Counted from the first letter of the stretch, positions 8,384 to 15,662 are shown. The stretch: 42,695 nt of DNA from Ruminococcaceae bacterium OttesenSCG-928-I18 (GCA_030266325.1 JAJDHT010000010.1:1-42695); one strand, 5' to 3'. Notes: generated from the sequence alone by a model not told the origin. Made by a program: numbers and translations.

Positions 8384-8421
8384 AAAACACTTCGTAAACA
8401 CGTTGTTTATGGGGTGTTTTT
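8384..8421 (+). terminator. Left-end hairpin of the element, copy 1
   Basis: Arms AAAACAC (8384-8390) and GTGTTTT (8414-8420), with an inner AAAC/GTTT pairing, followed by T-rich sequence. It starts two bases after the tRNA CCA and probably supplies the tRNA with a terminator in place of the one displaced to 15332. A near-identical copy lies at 14389-14427. Confidence 0.65.
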
Positions 8422-8479
8422 CTTTGTATTTTGGTCTTTTTACCCTTCAATTTACCCTTTACAGCATTTGTTTCTGTTT

Positions 8480-9631
8480 CTATGCGTTCACTCTGGTTAT
8501 ATATTGCTGCATTCGGTTAGCACTTTCGGTGCGGGCCTGTTCAGTTACATGGCCGTATATATCAAGAGTGAATGCAGCAGTATGGTGACCTAGATTCTCC
8601 TGTAACACCTTTACGTCATCCCCAGCCCGTAAAGCGGCCACGGCGTAGGAATGTCGCAAATCGTGGAAACGGGTGTCAGGTATTCCCATCTTTGCCATGA
8701 TACGTTTAAAGTTACGGTAAATCACATCATGCTTTAAAGGGTTCCCATTTGGGTCAGTGAATATAAAATCATGTTCATTGTGCCATTCGGGGCCAGCCTG
8801 TAACCGCCATTCGGTTTGAATCCGCTTTAGCTTTTGTAGTAGCTGCATGACGAAGGGAGCCGGGGTGATAGTTCTTTCTTTGTCATTTTTTAGAGTATTA
8901 AAACTTCTATTTCCCTCAATTAATTGCCATTGGCGGCGTATATGGATGGTACCTTTTGCAAAATTCACACAGTCCCATGTCAAACCCAACAGTTCGCTTT
9001 GACGCATACCAGTGAACAAATCTACAACGTAGGGTAATTCAAATTTGTGACCTTTAATCTCCTGTAAAAAGGTTGTGATTTGAGTGTCATCCAGCGGTTT
9101 TATTTCTACTTTTTTTGCCCGTGGTGGCTTGCAAGACTGTGTGGGGTTGTGCTTGAGATAGCCAACCTCTACAGCTTGCTCCATTGCTTTATGCAGCACA
9201 CCATGAATGTTTTTTATAGATTTGGCCGACAGGGGTTTATCACCCTTCTCGAGTTTGTTATAAAAAGATTGTATCATTGGAGGTTTTAAGTTTTGCAATT
9301 TCACGGCACCTAAAGCGGGAATATAATGTATTCTAATATGACTTTTATAGATATTTATTGTGCGAGGTTTTAAGTGTCCAATATAGTTGTCTGCCCAAAT
9401 GTTTAGCCATTGCTCAACAGTCATTTTTATGGGGTCAATATACTCCCCATTTTCGAGGTCTACATGAACCTGTTGCAATTTTTTTACCACTTCATTTTCT
9501 GATTTTCCGTACACTGATTTTTGGATTTGCTTTCCCGTACCGGGGTCGCGCCCCACGGTGTATCTAGCCTCCCAGCGGCCATCAGGGCGTTTACGAATAT
9601 TACCCGTTCCCTGTGCATTCCGCTTTGCCAT
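8480..9631 (-). CDS. Tyrosine recombinase / site-specific integrase
   Basis: A 383-residue phage- or Tn916-type integrase. It has an N-terminal arm-binding region (RWEARYTVGRDPGTGK), a SAM-like core-binding domain (TVEQWLNIWADNYIGHLKPRT) and the catalytic domain with Arg210 (TGMRQSE), His323-x-x-Arg326 (FHDLRHSYA), His349/350 (LGHHT) and the nucleophile Tyr359 (DIYGH). All catalytic residues are present, so the enzyme looks active. ATG 9631 has AGGAGGT 8 bases upstream. It lies about 100 bases inside attL and is read toward it, as is common for tRNA-targeting elements. It should cut and join at the 23-bp tRNA repeat. Confidence 0.96.
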   Translation of the reverse strand: MAKRNAQGTGNIRKRPDGRWEARYTVGRDPGTGKQIQKSVYGKSENEVVKKLQQVHVDLENGEYIDPIKMTVEQWLNIWADNYIGHLKPRTINIYKSHIRIHYIPALGAVKLQNLKPPMIQSFYNKLEKGDKPLSAKSIKNIHGVLHKAMEQAVEVGYLKHNPTQSCKPPRAKKVEIKPLDDTQITTFLQEIKGHKFELPYVVDLFTGMRQSELLGLTWDCVNFAKGTIHIRRQWQLIEGNRSFNTLKNDKERTITPAPFVMQLLQKLKRIQTEWRLQAGPEWHNEHDFIFTDPNGNPLKHDVIYRNFKRIMAKMGIPDTRFHDLRHSYAVAALRAGDDVKVLQENLGHHTAAFTLDIYGHVTEQARTESANRMQQYITRVNA

Positions 9632-9981
9632 CCTATGTAACCTCCTATTCCACTTTTATTACAACTGCCACATCTGCTGTAAGTCCGCCATCATTTTCTG
9701 CAAGTAATAAGCTTTGTATATTTTATCCACTTGGGTGCAAATATATGGTTACTTCCACGACAAACTCCTACCCTGCGGGTAGTAAAATGAAAACAGCCCT
9801 CATTTTTTGTGGGTTTCCCAAAAAGGAAAATTTAAATGTGCCACAATGATATGAGTGCAGATTGCACTTTCTCGAAGATAGTTGCGCTTAAGGGGTGGGG
9901 TGCTTGCTGTAGTGCATTCTCTTCACACATATTTATTTCTATTGTACTGTGTTGTATTGCAAAACACATTGAGGTAAAAAT
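9632..9981. other. Divergent regulatory gap between integrase and serine-recombinase-like gene
   Basis: About 350 bases, AT-rich, without a credible gene. It contains a small hairpin (CTACCC at 9768-9773, GGGTAG at 9777-9782) and must hold the start signals for the genes on both sides. I could not assign clear promoters. Confidence 0.45.
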
Positions 9982-10773
9982 ATGAAACAGGTTTATGGGT
10001 ATTTCTGTGTTGAAAGTAAAGAACACTCTCTAAAAACACAGAAAAAATCAAAAGCATTGCAAAACGCTATAGAAAAATATTGTCGGATGCATGGCTTAGA
10101 GTTGGTATGCATCTTCTCTGATATAGGTATTTCAACACAACAAATCAATCGCCCCAAACTTGCCGCTCTTCTTGCGTCCCTTAATGAAGGACAGACAATA
10201 GTAGTGCCGGACACAAAACACTTGTGGGATGATGATATATCTAAGGCCATTCTTTCACGCGCTTTAAGGCATGCACATGCCAAGATAATGAGCATGGAGG
10301 AACCGGAGTATTCTTTGCAAAAAGACCATGATCTAGTGCGCTATAAGAGTATTTACAGGACACTTGAACAATATGATCACTTTATGGCCAACATCAAGTT
10401 ATCTAAAGGGCGTAGAGAAAAAGCATACACGGGTAACAAAGCTTCCGGGGCTGCTCCGCTAGGGTACGAATGGGCAGAGGATGGTAGCATGCAAGTTGAT
10501 GAAGAGCAAGCCGCTTTGGTGAGAGAAATTTTTGAAGGTTATTTGACCTGTGGAAGCCTTGGCAAACTAATCAAGCACCTTGATAAAAAAGATGAAGTTT
10601 CAAAGCGGGGCAATTCTTTTTCAAAACAAGAACTTGCGAATATTTTGCACAATACCTTTTATATTGGTATTGTAACACACGGGGATATTTGTGTTCCCGG
10701 AAAACATCAGCCCATTATTGATGAACCTCTTTATGATTCGGTTCAGATAAAGATGCAAGCCAACAGGAAATAG
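9982..10773 (+). CDS. Serine-recombinase-like protein, probably catalytically inactive
   Basis: 263 residues. The N-terminal part follows the resolvase fold: YGYFCVESKEHSLKTQ aligns to the family's YGYVRVSTKEQ opening, but the conserved Arg is Cys9 and the nucleophilic Ser is Glu11. NRPKLAALL is kept, whereas the LDRL-R segment reads DTKHLWDD. The second half is a recognisable 'Recombinase' (PF07508-type) DNA-binding domain (GNKASGAAPLGYEW, FSKQELANILHNTFYIGIV). It ends there, so the zinc ribbon/coiled coil of large serine recombinases is missing. ATG 9982 has TGAGGT upstream. I infer a DNA-binding protein without recombination activity, perhaps a regulator of the element. It is read toward the flagellin gene, with the truncated XRE gene between them. 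Confidence 0.8.
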   Translation: MKQVYGYFCVESKEHSLKTQKKSKALQNAIEKYCRMHGLELVCIFSDIGISTQQINRPKLAALLASLNEGQTIVVPDTKHLWDDDISKAILSRALRHAHAKIMSMEEPEYSLQKDHDLVRYKSIYRTLEQYDHFMANIKLSKGRREKAYTGNKASGAAPLGYEWAEDGSMQVDEEQAALVREIFEGYLTCGSLGKLIKHLDKKDEVSKRGNSFSKQELANILHNTFYIGIVTHGDICVPGKHQPIIDEPLYDSVQIKMQANRK

Positions 10774-10833
10774 TGTACTAAAAATCGCTCTTCATACTAC
10801 TGAAAAGAGATTCTAAGGCTATTCGTAACTCCT

Positions 10834-10990
10834 TTGGAAATAGATTTTACATTAATGGGAAGCCGGCTAAAAGGTGAACGTGCCCGGCTGCTTTGGACAC
10901 AAGAACAAGTTGCCGATCGTGTTGGAATAACACCGGCATTCGTTGGTCATATTGAACGTGGGGAGAGAAGTCTTTCGTCTGATACCAGAC
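10834..10990 (+). pseudogene. Truncated XRE-family HTH regulator
   Basis: The frame from TTG 10834 reads a Cro/C1-type helix-turn-helix (GSRLKGERARLLWTQEQVADRVGITPAFVGHIERGERSLS). After about 48 residues it runs into sequence that belongs to the terminator and 3' end of the flagellin gene on the other strand, so the end of the HTH and any sensing domain are missing. The regulator was probably cut when the flagellin segment was joined. There is no clear ribosome site. Confidence 0.7.
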
Positions 10991-10994
10991 ACGC

Positions 10995-11017
10995 AAAAAC
11001 GGCCCATCCCTGGGCCG
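10995..11017 (-). terminator. Intrinsic terminator of the flagellin gene
   Basis: On the minus strand a CGGCCCA/TGGGCCG stem with a 4-base loop is followed by TTTTT. It lies 18 bases past the flagellin stop codon. Confidence 0.85.
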
Positions 11018-11034
11018 CTTTCGTGTGGAACCGC

Positions 11035-14000
11035 CTACCGCAGCATTTGCAGTACCTGCTGGGGCTGGGTGTTGGCCTGGGCCAGCATGGCCTGCGCCGC
11101 CTGGGCCAGCACGCTGTACTTGGTGAAGGCCATCATCTCTTGTGCCATGTCCGCGTCGCGGATGCGGCTCTCGGCGGCGGTCATGTTCTCTACGGTGTTG
11201 TTTAGGTTGTTGATGGTGTGCTCCAGCCGGTTTTGGTAGGCGCCCAGCTGGCCGCGGTTCACGCTCACCCGCTCGATGGCGTCGCGGATTTTGTAAAGGG
11301 CGGCCGAGGCGCTTTCCTGCGTTGCCAGCGAGAGGCCCGTTAGCCCCAGGTGGGCGGCGCTGGCGCCCTCGATGTACACCGTCAGCTTGTTGTAGTCGTC
11401 GTTGGTGTCGCCAACTTGCAGCACAAGGCCCTTGGGGGGCGGTGGGGGCGGCGGGGGTATGATTTCCACAAGCTCCACGCTGGTGGGATTGCCACTCACC
11501 GTGGCGACGCCGCCGTAGTTCTTGCCGCCATGCCTCAGCTTAATGTCGTTGTCGCCGTCGGGCATTGGCACCAGCAGCTTGCCGCCGCCGTCGGTTTTCA
11601 CCGTTTGGGCCTTGCCGCCCACGGTGACGGTGATGTCGGTGTCGGCGGGGAAGGTCACGCCGCCGGGCAGGGTGATCTCCACGTTGTACTTCGGCACAAA
11701 GGCGTCCAGGCCAATTGGCTGTATCTCGCTGACGTTTCCGTCGCCGTCCTCTACCACGAGGTACACCGTTTTGGCGCTGTTGCCGGTAAGGCCGTTCAGG
11801 TTCAGGGTGTTGCCGTCCTTGGCACAAGCCCCCGACGTGCCCGTCTTGATGGCGTCGACGTCCACATGGGTCAGGTCGTCGGCTTCTTTTACTATATAGT
11901 AATATGTGCCCGCCTCACTGCTGTCAAACTCCACGGTGCCGGTGGTTTCGTCGATGCGCTGGGCCGTGCCGGGGGTGACGACGGGAGCAATGCTGTCGCG
12001 CCGAATATAGCCGGTGTGGTCGGTTTTTACTACAGCGGTCAGGGTATAGTCGGTGTCCTGATGGGTTATTTTGAAGAGGCCGCCGGTTGCGCTTTCGGGC
12101 AGGTACATGTACAGCTTGCCGTTGCTGTCGGTGATGGCCGTGTAGTTGACGCCGTCGAAGGTGTAGCTCACTGCTTCGTGCGCGCCAAAGGCGATGCCCT
12201 GCACCTCCACGCAATAGGCCGCGTTGTTGCTGCCGTCCAACACGCCACCCTGAATGTTGCCGGGGTTGACTGTTGAAAGATTGCCCCCGCTAATGGTGGT
12301 GGTGCCTGCCGCCGCGCCATCGCCTCCGGATGCGTTTTGCCCGCTGCCTATCCGGCTGCCGTTCACAATGATCAGCACACCGCCGGACAGCAAAAAATCT
12401 GCGCCGGCGCCGGCAGGCAGCGCATCCCCACTGTCCTGTTTACCGCCGCCACCCACCGCCGCGCCTCTGCTTTCACTAATCGTTATACCTGCGGTAACAA
12501 TGCCACCGGTGATGGTGATGCTGCCGCCACTGCCGGCACAGCCTCCGCCAATGCCCGCGCCGCGTAATCCGCCGGCCATTGCGGTCACATTGCCCCCAGA
12601 GATACAGATGACACCGCCGCTGCCAATAGCACCGCCACCGATAGCGGCGCCACCTGCATTGTCTCCATCGGTGGTTGAAGCGGCGATAACGGTGCCCCCG
12701 GTGATGGTGATATTGCCGCCGTTCCCGCTACCTCCGCCGCCAATGCCTGCGCCACTGTTGTTGCCGGTGGCGGTGACGGTACCGCCGTTGATGATGATGT
12801 TGCCGCCGTTCCCGCCACTTCCGCCGCCAATGCCTGCACCCTGAGAGGCGGAGGTTACAGTAAGGGTTCCACCATCTATGGTAATGGTGCCGCCGTCGCC
12901 GTTCCAACCACCACCGATTACAGCTGCCATCCCGCGCCCCTCGCCGGTGATGGTGCCGCCGTTGATGGTGATGGTGCCGCCACCGCTCTGGTCGCCGCCG
13001 CCGATAGCCGCGGCATATATACCACCTCTAGCCGTGATGTTTCCACTGTTGATGGTAATGGTTCCGCCATCTTCCCGGTAGCCACCGCCAATACCTGCAC
13101 CACCATCACCGCCTTGAACTGCCAGACTGCCTGTGCCATCAATAGTCAGGCTGCCGCCGGTGGTTTGTATACTAGCGTAGGTGTTTACTGTAGAGGTCAA
13201 CGTGTTTTTGTTTGTAATATTCAACTCTACCGTAGCGCCCCGCATATCCATTGCCGGGCCTACGCTGGTTTTAATATTCACATTGTTCAGGGTGATGTCG
13301 CAATTGGTGCCGCTTATCACCTTGATGCGGTTGTCGGTTTCCGCTTCAGTACCGTTTATAACGTAGTTGTTGCCATTGCCGCTTATGGTAAGCACGCCGC
13401 CGCTAAAGCGCCAGCCCGTGCCTTCATCACCCTCCTGCAGCGTTTCAAAATTAATGGTCTCTGTGCTTAGGACGCCAATGCCCCCACCCAGCGGCTGGAT
13501 GCCCATGGTCTCCCCCGCGCCCTCCAGGCCAAGGGCCTGCGCGCCAAAGGCGCTCATGGCCGAGAGGGCCATGGGCGTGGCGTAGGGCGGCGGGGCCTGG
13601 GCAACGGCCGCGCTGGCAATGCCCCTGTTTTTGGAAAGGCTGCCGTCCAGCAGCTGGATGCCGTTGAAATTGGTGGCCTCGCTGATGCGGTCGAACTCCT
13701 CCAGCAGGGCGTTTGTCTCGGCCTGCAGCTTTTGGCGGTCGTCGGCGGCGTAGATGCCGTTGGCCGCCTGCACGGCCATCTCCTCCAGCCGGTTCAGCTG
13801 GATGTGCAGCTCCTGCAGGGCGCCCTCGGCCGTCTGCACCAGGCTCACGCCGTCGTGGGCGTTTAGCACCGCGCGGGAGAGGCCGGTGATCTGTTTGCGC
13901 ATCTTTTCGCTGATGGCGAGGCCCGCGGCGTCGTCCGCCGCCACATTCACGCGGTAACCGCTGGACAGCTTTTCCAGCTTTTTGGAAAGCGCGGTGCTGT

Positions 14001-14055
14001 TCACACCCAGGTGCCGGTGCGCGTTGACGGACATGATGTTGTGCTGGATGATCAC
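11035..14055 (-). CDS. Chimeric flagellin with large adhesin-like insert
   Basis: 1006 residues, two to three times the usual flagellin length. Residues 1-140 are a typical flagellin N-terminal D0/D1 region (NIMSVNAHRHL, LSSGYRVN-AADDAAGLAISEKMR, ATNFNG-QLLDG). About 876-1006 are the C-terminal half (RVSVNRGQLGAYQNRLEHTI, ESRIRDADMAQEMM, QANTQPQQVLQML). Between them lie about 735 residues: a carbohydrate-binding-like beta region, eight Gly-rich repeats (AGIGGG-then-GGTITI-GGTVTA type, residues 319-590), then Ig/PKD-like beta domains and eight consecutive prolines at 867-874. GTG 14055 has AGGAGGTGA upstream, and a sigma-28-like promoter precedes it. I infer secretion through the flagellar export system and display of the insert on the filament. 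No other flagellar gene is in the window. Confidence 0.93.
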   Translation of the reverse strand: MIIQHNIMSVNAHRHLGVNSTALSKKLEKLSSGYRVNVAADDAAGLAISEKMRKQITGLSRAVLNAHDGVSLVQTAEGALQELHIQLNRLEEMAVQAANGIYAADDRQKLQAETNALLEEFDRISEATNFNGIQLLDGSLSKNRGIASAAVAQAPPPYATPMALSAMSAFGAQALGLEGAGETMGIQPLGGGIGVLSTETINFETLQEGDEGTGWRFSGGVLTISGNGNNYVINGTEAETDNRIKVISGTNCDITLNNVNIKTSVGPAMDMRGATVELNITNKNTLTSTVNTYASIQTTGGSLTIDGTGSLAVQGGDGGAGIGGGYREDGGTITINSGNITARGGIYAAAIGGGDQSGGGTITINGGTITGEGRGMAAVIGGGWNGDGGTITIDGGTLTVTSASQGAGIGGGSGGNGGNIIINGGTVTATGNNSGAGIGGGGSGNGGNITITGGTVIAASTTDGDNAGGAAIGGGAIGSGGVICISGGNVTAMAGGLRGAGIGGGCAGSGGSITITGGIVTAGITISESRGAAVGGGGKQDSGDALPAGAGADFLLSGGVLIIVNGSRIGSGQNASGGDGAAAGTTTISGGNLSTVNPGNIQGGVLDGSNNAAYCVEVQGIAFGAHEAVSYTFDGVNYTAITDSNGKLYMYLPESATGGLFKITHQDTDYTLTAVVKTDHTGYIRRDSIAPVVTPGTAQRIDETTGTVEFDSSEAGTYYYIVKEADDLTHVDVDAIKTGTSGACAKDGNTLNLNGLTGNSAKTVYLVVEDGDGNVSEIQPIGLDAFVPKYNVEITLPGGVTFPADTDITVTVGGKAQTVKTDGGGKLLVPMPDGDNDIKLRHGGKNYGGVATVSGNPTSVELVEIIPPPPPPPPKGLVLQVGDTNDDYNKLTVYIEGASAAHLGLTGLSLATQESASAALYKIRDAIERVSVNRGQLGAYQNRLEHTINNLNNTVENMTAAESRIRDADMAQEMMAFTKYSVLAQAAQAMLAQANTQPQQVLQMLR
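12286..13101 (-). repeat. Gly-rich coding repeats in the flagellin insert
   Basis: Eight imperfect units of about 25-32 codons, each with an [AV]-[GAV]-[IV]-GGG turn, a GG pair, then alternating hydrophobic residues of the type TITI-GG-TVTA. This is the pattern of a right-handed beta-helix. The DNA copies differ enough to be diverged rather than recent duplications, but they could still recombine to change repeat number. Confidence 0.85.
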
Positions 14056-14118
14056 GGGGCCTCACCTCCTTTTTGCCATAATGCATAGAACAGCGAGACA
14101 GGGGAACTCTACCTTACT

Positions 14119-14144
14119 CATTCGGCAGGGGTCAGGTAAAATTA
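14119..14144 (-). promoter_or_regulatory. Sigma-28 (SigD/FliA)-type promoter of the flagellin
   Basis: On the minus strand TAAT (14144-14141), 14 bases, then GCCGAATG (14126-14119). The Firmicute SigD consensus is TAAA-N14-16-GCCGATAT. It lies about 64 bases before the GTG start. The -10 element is a close match and the -35 element differs at one position. Confidence 0.65.
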
Positions 14145-14388
14145 ACACAAAGTGCGTAAACGACACTGAAAACGACATAAACGACATAAAAACGCTTTTG
14201 ACTTACCTCATGCACTCTGCTGGGCAGACAATTGATACTAATTTACATACTTGAGATTATGGATATGGTATGATGATAAAGTTTCTATTATTGCCAATGC
14301 CGGGGACAAGCAGGTGCCAATTAATTATTAACTAATCGACGTAATATAGAGCAATATTAAATCTGATAAAAAAACGTGTTGCACCAAC

Positions 14389-14427
14389 AAAACACTTCGT
14401 AAACGTGTTGTTTATGGGGCATTTTTT
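14389..14427 (+). repeat. Left-end hairpin of the element, copy 2
   Basis: Near-identical to 8384-8421 (shared AAAACACTTCGTAAAC, then GTTGTTTATGGGG and a T run). It is preceded by GCACCA and two bases, matching the GTACCA-plus-two-bases context of copy 1. This suggests a degenerate second attachment site at about 14381-14386. The flank 14145-14483 is otherwise gene-free. Confidence 0.7.
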
Positions 14428-14483
14428 GTGGAACAGAGACAGAAAAGAAAGCCGTCGATTAAGAATTCTCGAATATAGTGAAA

Positions 14484-14515
14484 AAAATCCCCATGTGAAT
14501 TCACATAGGGATTTT
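14484..14515. terminator. Hairpin terminator of the MerR-like two-gene unit
   Basis: An inverted repeat centred on GTGAATTCAC, arms 14484-14499 and 14500-14515 with one mismatch, flanked by A and T runs on either side, so it can work in both directions. It lies 20 bases past the stop of the 72-residue gene. Confidence 0.7.
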
Positions 14516-14535
14516 CATGTATAGTGAGATGGTTT

Positions 14536-14754
14536 TTAACGGAAACGTCTATAGGTCAATTCAATAGGTGGTTGTTTCATAAACTTCCTTGTTTGTTCAT
14601 CGAAAAAGTAGTCATTATCCCGCATTTCGTCTCTAAACTGCATCTCACCAATTGGTATCTTTCTACAAAACATTTCTATACTCATTCGTGTACGGTTATA
14701 GTATTTCACTTTGTCTTCAATTAATTTATCTTCCCACACATCTCTAGAAATCAT
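14536..14754 (-). CDS. Small protein of unknown function in the element
   Basis: 72 residues, charged, with no membrane segment or motif that I recognise. Starting at ATG 14754, its start follows the stop of the MerR-like gene by one base (TAA-T-ATG), and an AAGGAG site lies inside the end of that gene, so the two are co-translated. Aromatic and charged residues dominate (DNDYFFDEQTRKFMKQPP). A partner of the MerR-like protein is the simplest guess. Confidence 0.65.
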   Translation of the reverse strand: MISRDVWEDKLIEDKVKYYNRTRMSIEMFCRKIPIGEMQFRDEMRDNDYFFDEQTRKFMKQPPIELTYRRFR

Positions 14755-14755
14755 A

Positions 14756-15145
14756 TTATTCATCTCCTTTTTCTTCGTGCCTGTTATTTTCTATGGAATC
14801 CTTTGCGGCTGCATTCTTTCTAGCCAACTCATTAAGTTTTCCACAGCATTCTGCCGAGAACAACCTTCTTTTGAATAGATATCTATTGGCAATTTTACTG
14901 CACTTCAAATAATCAGCACCATATTTCTTCGCGGTGTTCACTATAATATTTTTCTGCTCCTCTGTATATAATATATGTCCCTGCTCGTCACGAAAGCCGG
15001 ACGGAGGAATAAAATATTTGTCGTACCATGACCTGAGTGTTTTCGGTCTCCTCCCCAACTCTTCCGCAATCATGCCCAAAGAATACATGCGCGATATTTC
15101 ACCCGTTGGCAACCGCATTCTTATATTTTTCTTAGGTCTTCCCAT
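14756..15145 (-). CDS. MerR-like HTH DNA-binding protein of the element
   Basis: 129 residues. It opens with an AT-hook-like GRPKKN stretch, followed by a MerR-type helix-turn-helix with wing (RMYSLGMIAEELGRRPKTLRSW, then YDKYFIPPSGFRDEQGHILYTEEQ), and a basic C-terminal region. ATG 15145 has AGGAGGT 7 bases upstream; the in-frame GTG at 15154 overlaps that site. The leader (GAATAGGAGGT) is the same as that of the integrase. Excisionase-like or regulatory roles are both possible. Confidence 0.78.
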   Translation of the reverse strand: MGRPKKNIRMRLPTGEISRMYSLGMIAEELGRRPKTLRSWYDKYFIPPSGFRDEQGHILYTEEQKNIIVNTAKKYGADYLKCSKIANRYLFKRRLFSAECCGKLNELARKNAAAKDSIENNRHEEKGDE

Positions 15146-15309
15146 GTTCTTCACCTCCTATTCTATACCCTTATTTTTACCCTTTAGGCTGTTATCAACG
15201 ACTGTATTGTATTGCATCCATTTTATTGTCTTGCTTTTTTCACAACGATAACAAGAACATATTGTATTCTATTTATTCGTGTTTAGTGCCAAAAAATGAC
15301 GATATGCAA

Positions 15310-15332
15310 TTCGAATCCAGTCGGGCGTACCA
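15310..15332 (+). repeat. Right attachment site (attR)
   Basis: An exact 23-bp copy of the tRNA-Arg 3' end (T loop to CCA) at 8359-8381. The rest of the tRNA is absent here, as expected for the far end of an element that restored the tRNA at its left end. Confidence 0.9.
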
Positions 15333-15367
15333 AAATCCCCCGCACACTATGGTGTGCGGGGGATTTT
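15332..15367 (+). terminator. Original tRNA-Arg terminator, now beyond the element
   Basis: A perfect 16-bp stem (arms 15332-15347 and 15352-15367, loop TATG) starts at the CCA end of the attR copy and ends in TTTT. Before integration it would have followed tRNA-Arg directly. Confidence 0.85.
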
Positions 15368-15387
15368 CGTTCTTCTGGTACGCCTTC

Positions 15388-15403
15388 GAACCAGCGCTGG
15401 TTC
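15388..15403. repeat. 16-bp perfect palindrome
   Basis: GAACCAGCGCTGGTTC is its own reverse complement. It lies between the two terminators right of attR and may derive from a T-arm sequence or be a protein site. Confidence 0.45.
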
Positions 15404-15451
15404 AGACCGAACGCAAGCGTAAGCGAAGTGTGAGGCATCCAGTCGGGGGTA

Positions 15452-15485
15452 CCAAAAAAAGTCCCCCTCTTGGGGGCTTTTTTGG
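15452..15485 (+). terminator. Second intrinsic terminator right of attR
   Basis: The GTCCCCC/GGGGGC stem with loop TCTT is flanked by A7 and T6. It is preceded by ATCCAGTCGGGGGTACCA, which looks like another tRNA 3' end, so this may be the terminator of a lost tRNA copy. Confidence 0.8.
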
Positions 15486-15612
15486 TATGTCACAATGGGC
15501 TCGAGAAAGGCAGCGACGCCTGTCGCAAAGCAAAAAAGAGGCAAGGCGAGCAGAATGCCCGAATACATTTGGACCGCCCCAATGTCCCAGGCGGGCGAAC
15601 CAAAAAGTCCCC

Positions 15613-15662
15613 TTGACAAATTAGCCCGGTCGTACTATACTTCTATTTAGTACGAATGGGCT
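15613..15662 (+). promoter_or_regulatory. Strong promoter with overlapping operator for the VOC gene
   Basis: TTGACA at 15613-15618, 17 bases, TATACT at 15636-15641. A 15-base inverted repeat overlaps it (arms 15623-15637 and 15648-15662, cores TCGTACTA and TAGTACGA, two mismatches). A repressor bound there would block the polymerase. The TetR gene downstream is a candidate. Confidence 0.75.

Larger units (their letters stand above)
8382..15332. mobile_element. Integrative element in tRNA-Arg, about 7 kb
   Basis: Bounded by the exact 23-bp direct repeat of the tRNA-Arg 3' end. It encodes a tyrosine integrase next to attL, a serine-recombinase-like protein, a truncated XRE regulator, a chimeric flagellin and a two-gene MerR-like unit at the right end. 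Most of it is visibly AT-richer than the chromosome around it; the flagellin gene is not. No conjugation, replication or phage structural genes are visible, so it is either a small genomic island, a satellite or the remnant of something larger. Confidence 0.85.

Noticed and set aside
9613-9849. 78-codon plus-strand frame between integrase and recombinase-like gene
   Set aside because: It overlaps the integrase start, has no ribosome site and no recognisable domain.
12254-12844. Proline- and alanine-rich frame opposite the flagellin repeats
   Set aside because: Pure antisense of the Gly-rich repeats; no ribosome site.
12286-13101. Regular repeats first considered as a CRISPR-like array
   Set aside because: The repeats are in frame inside the flagellin gene, without constant repeats or unique spacers.
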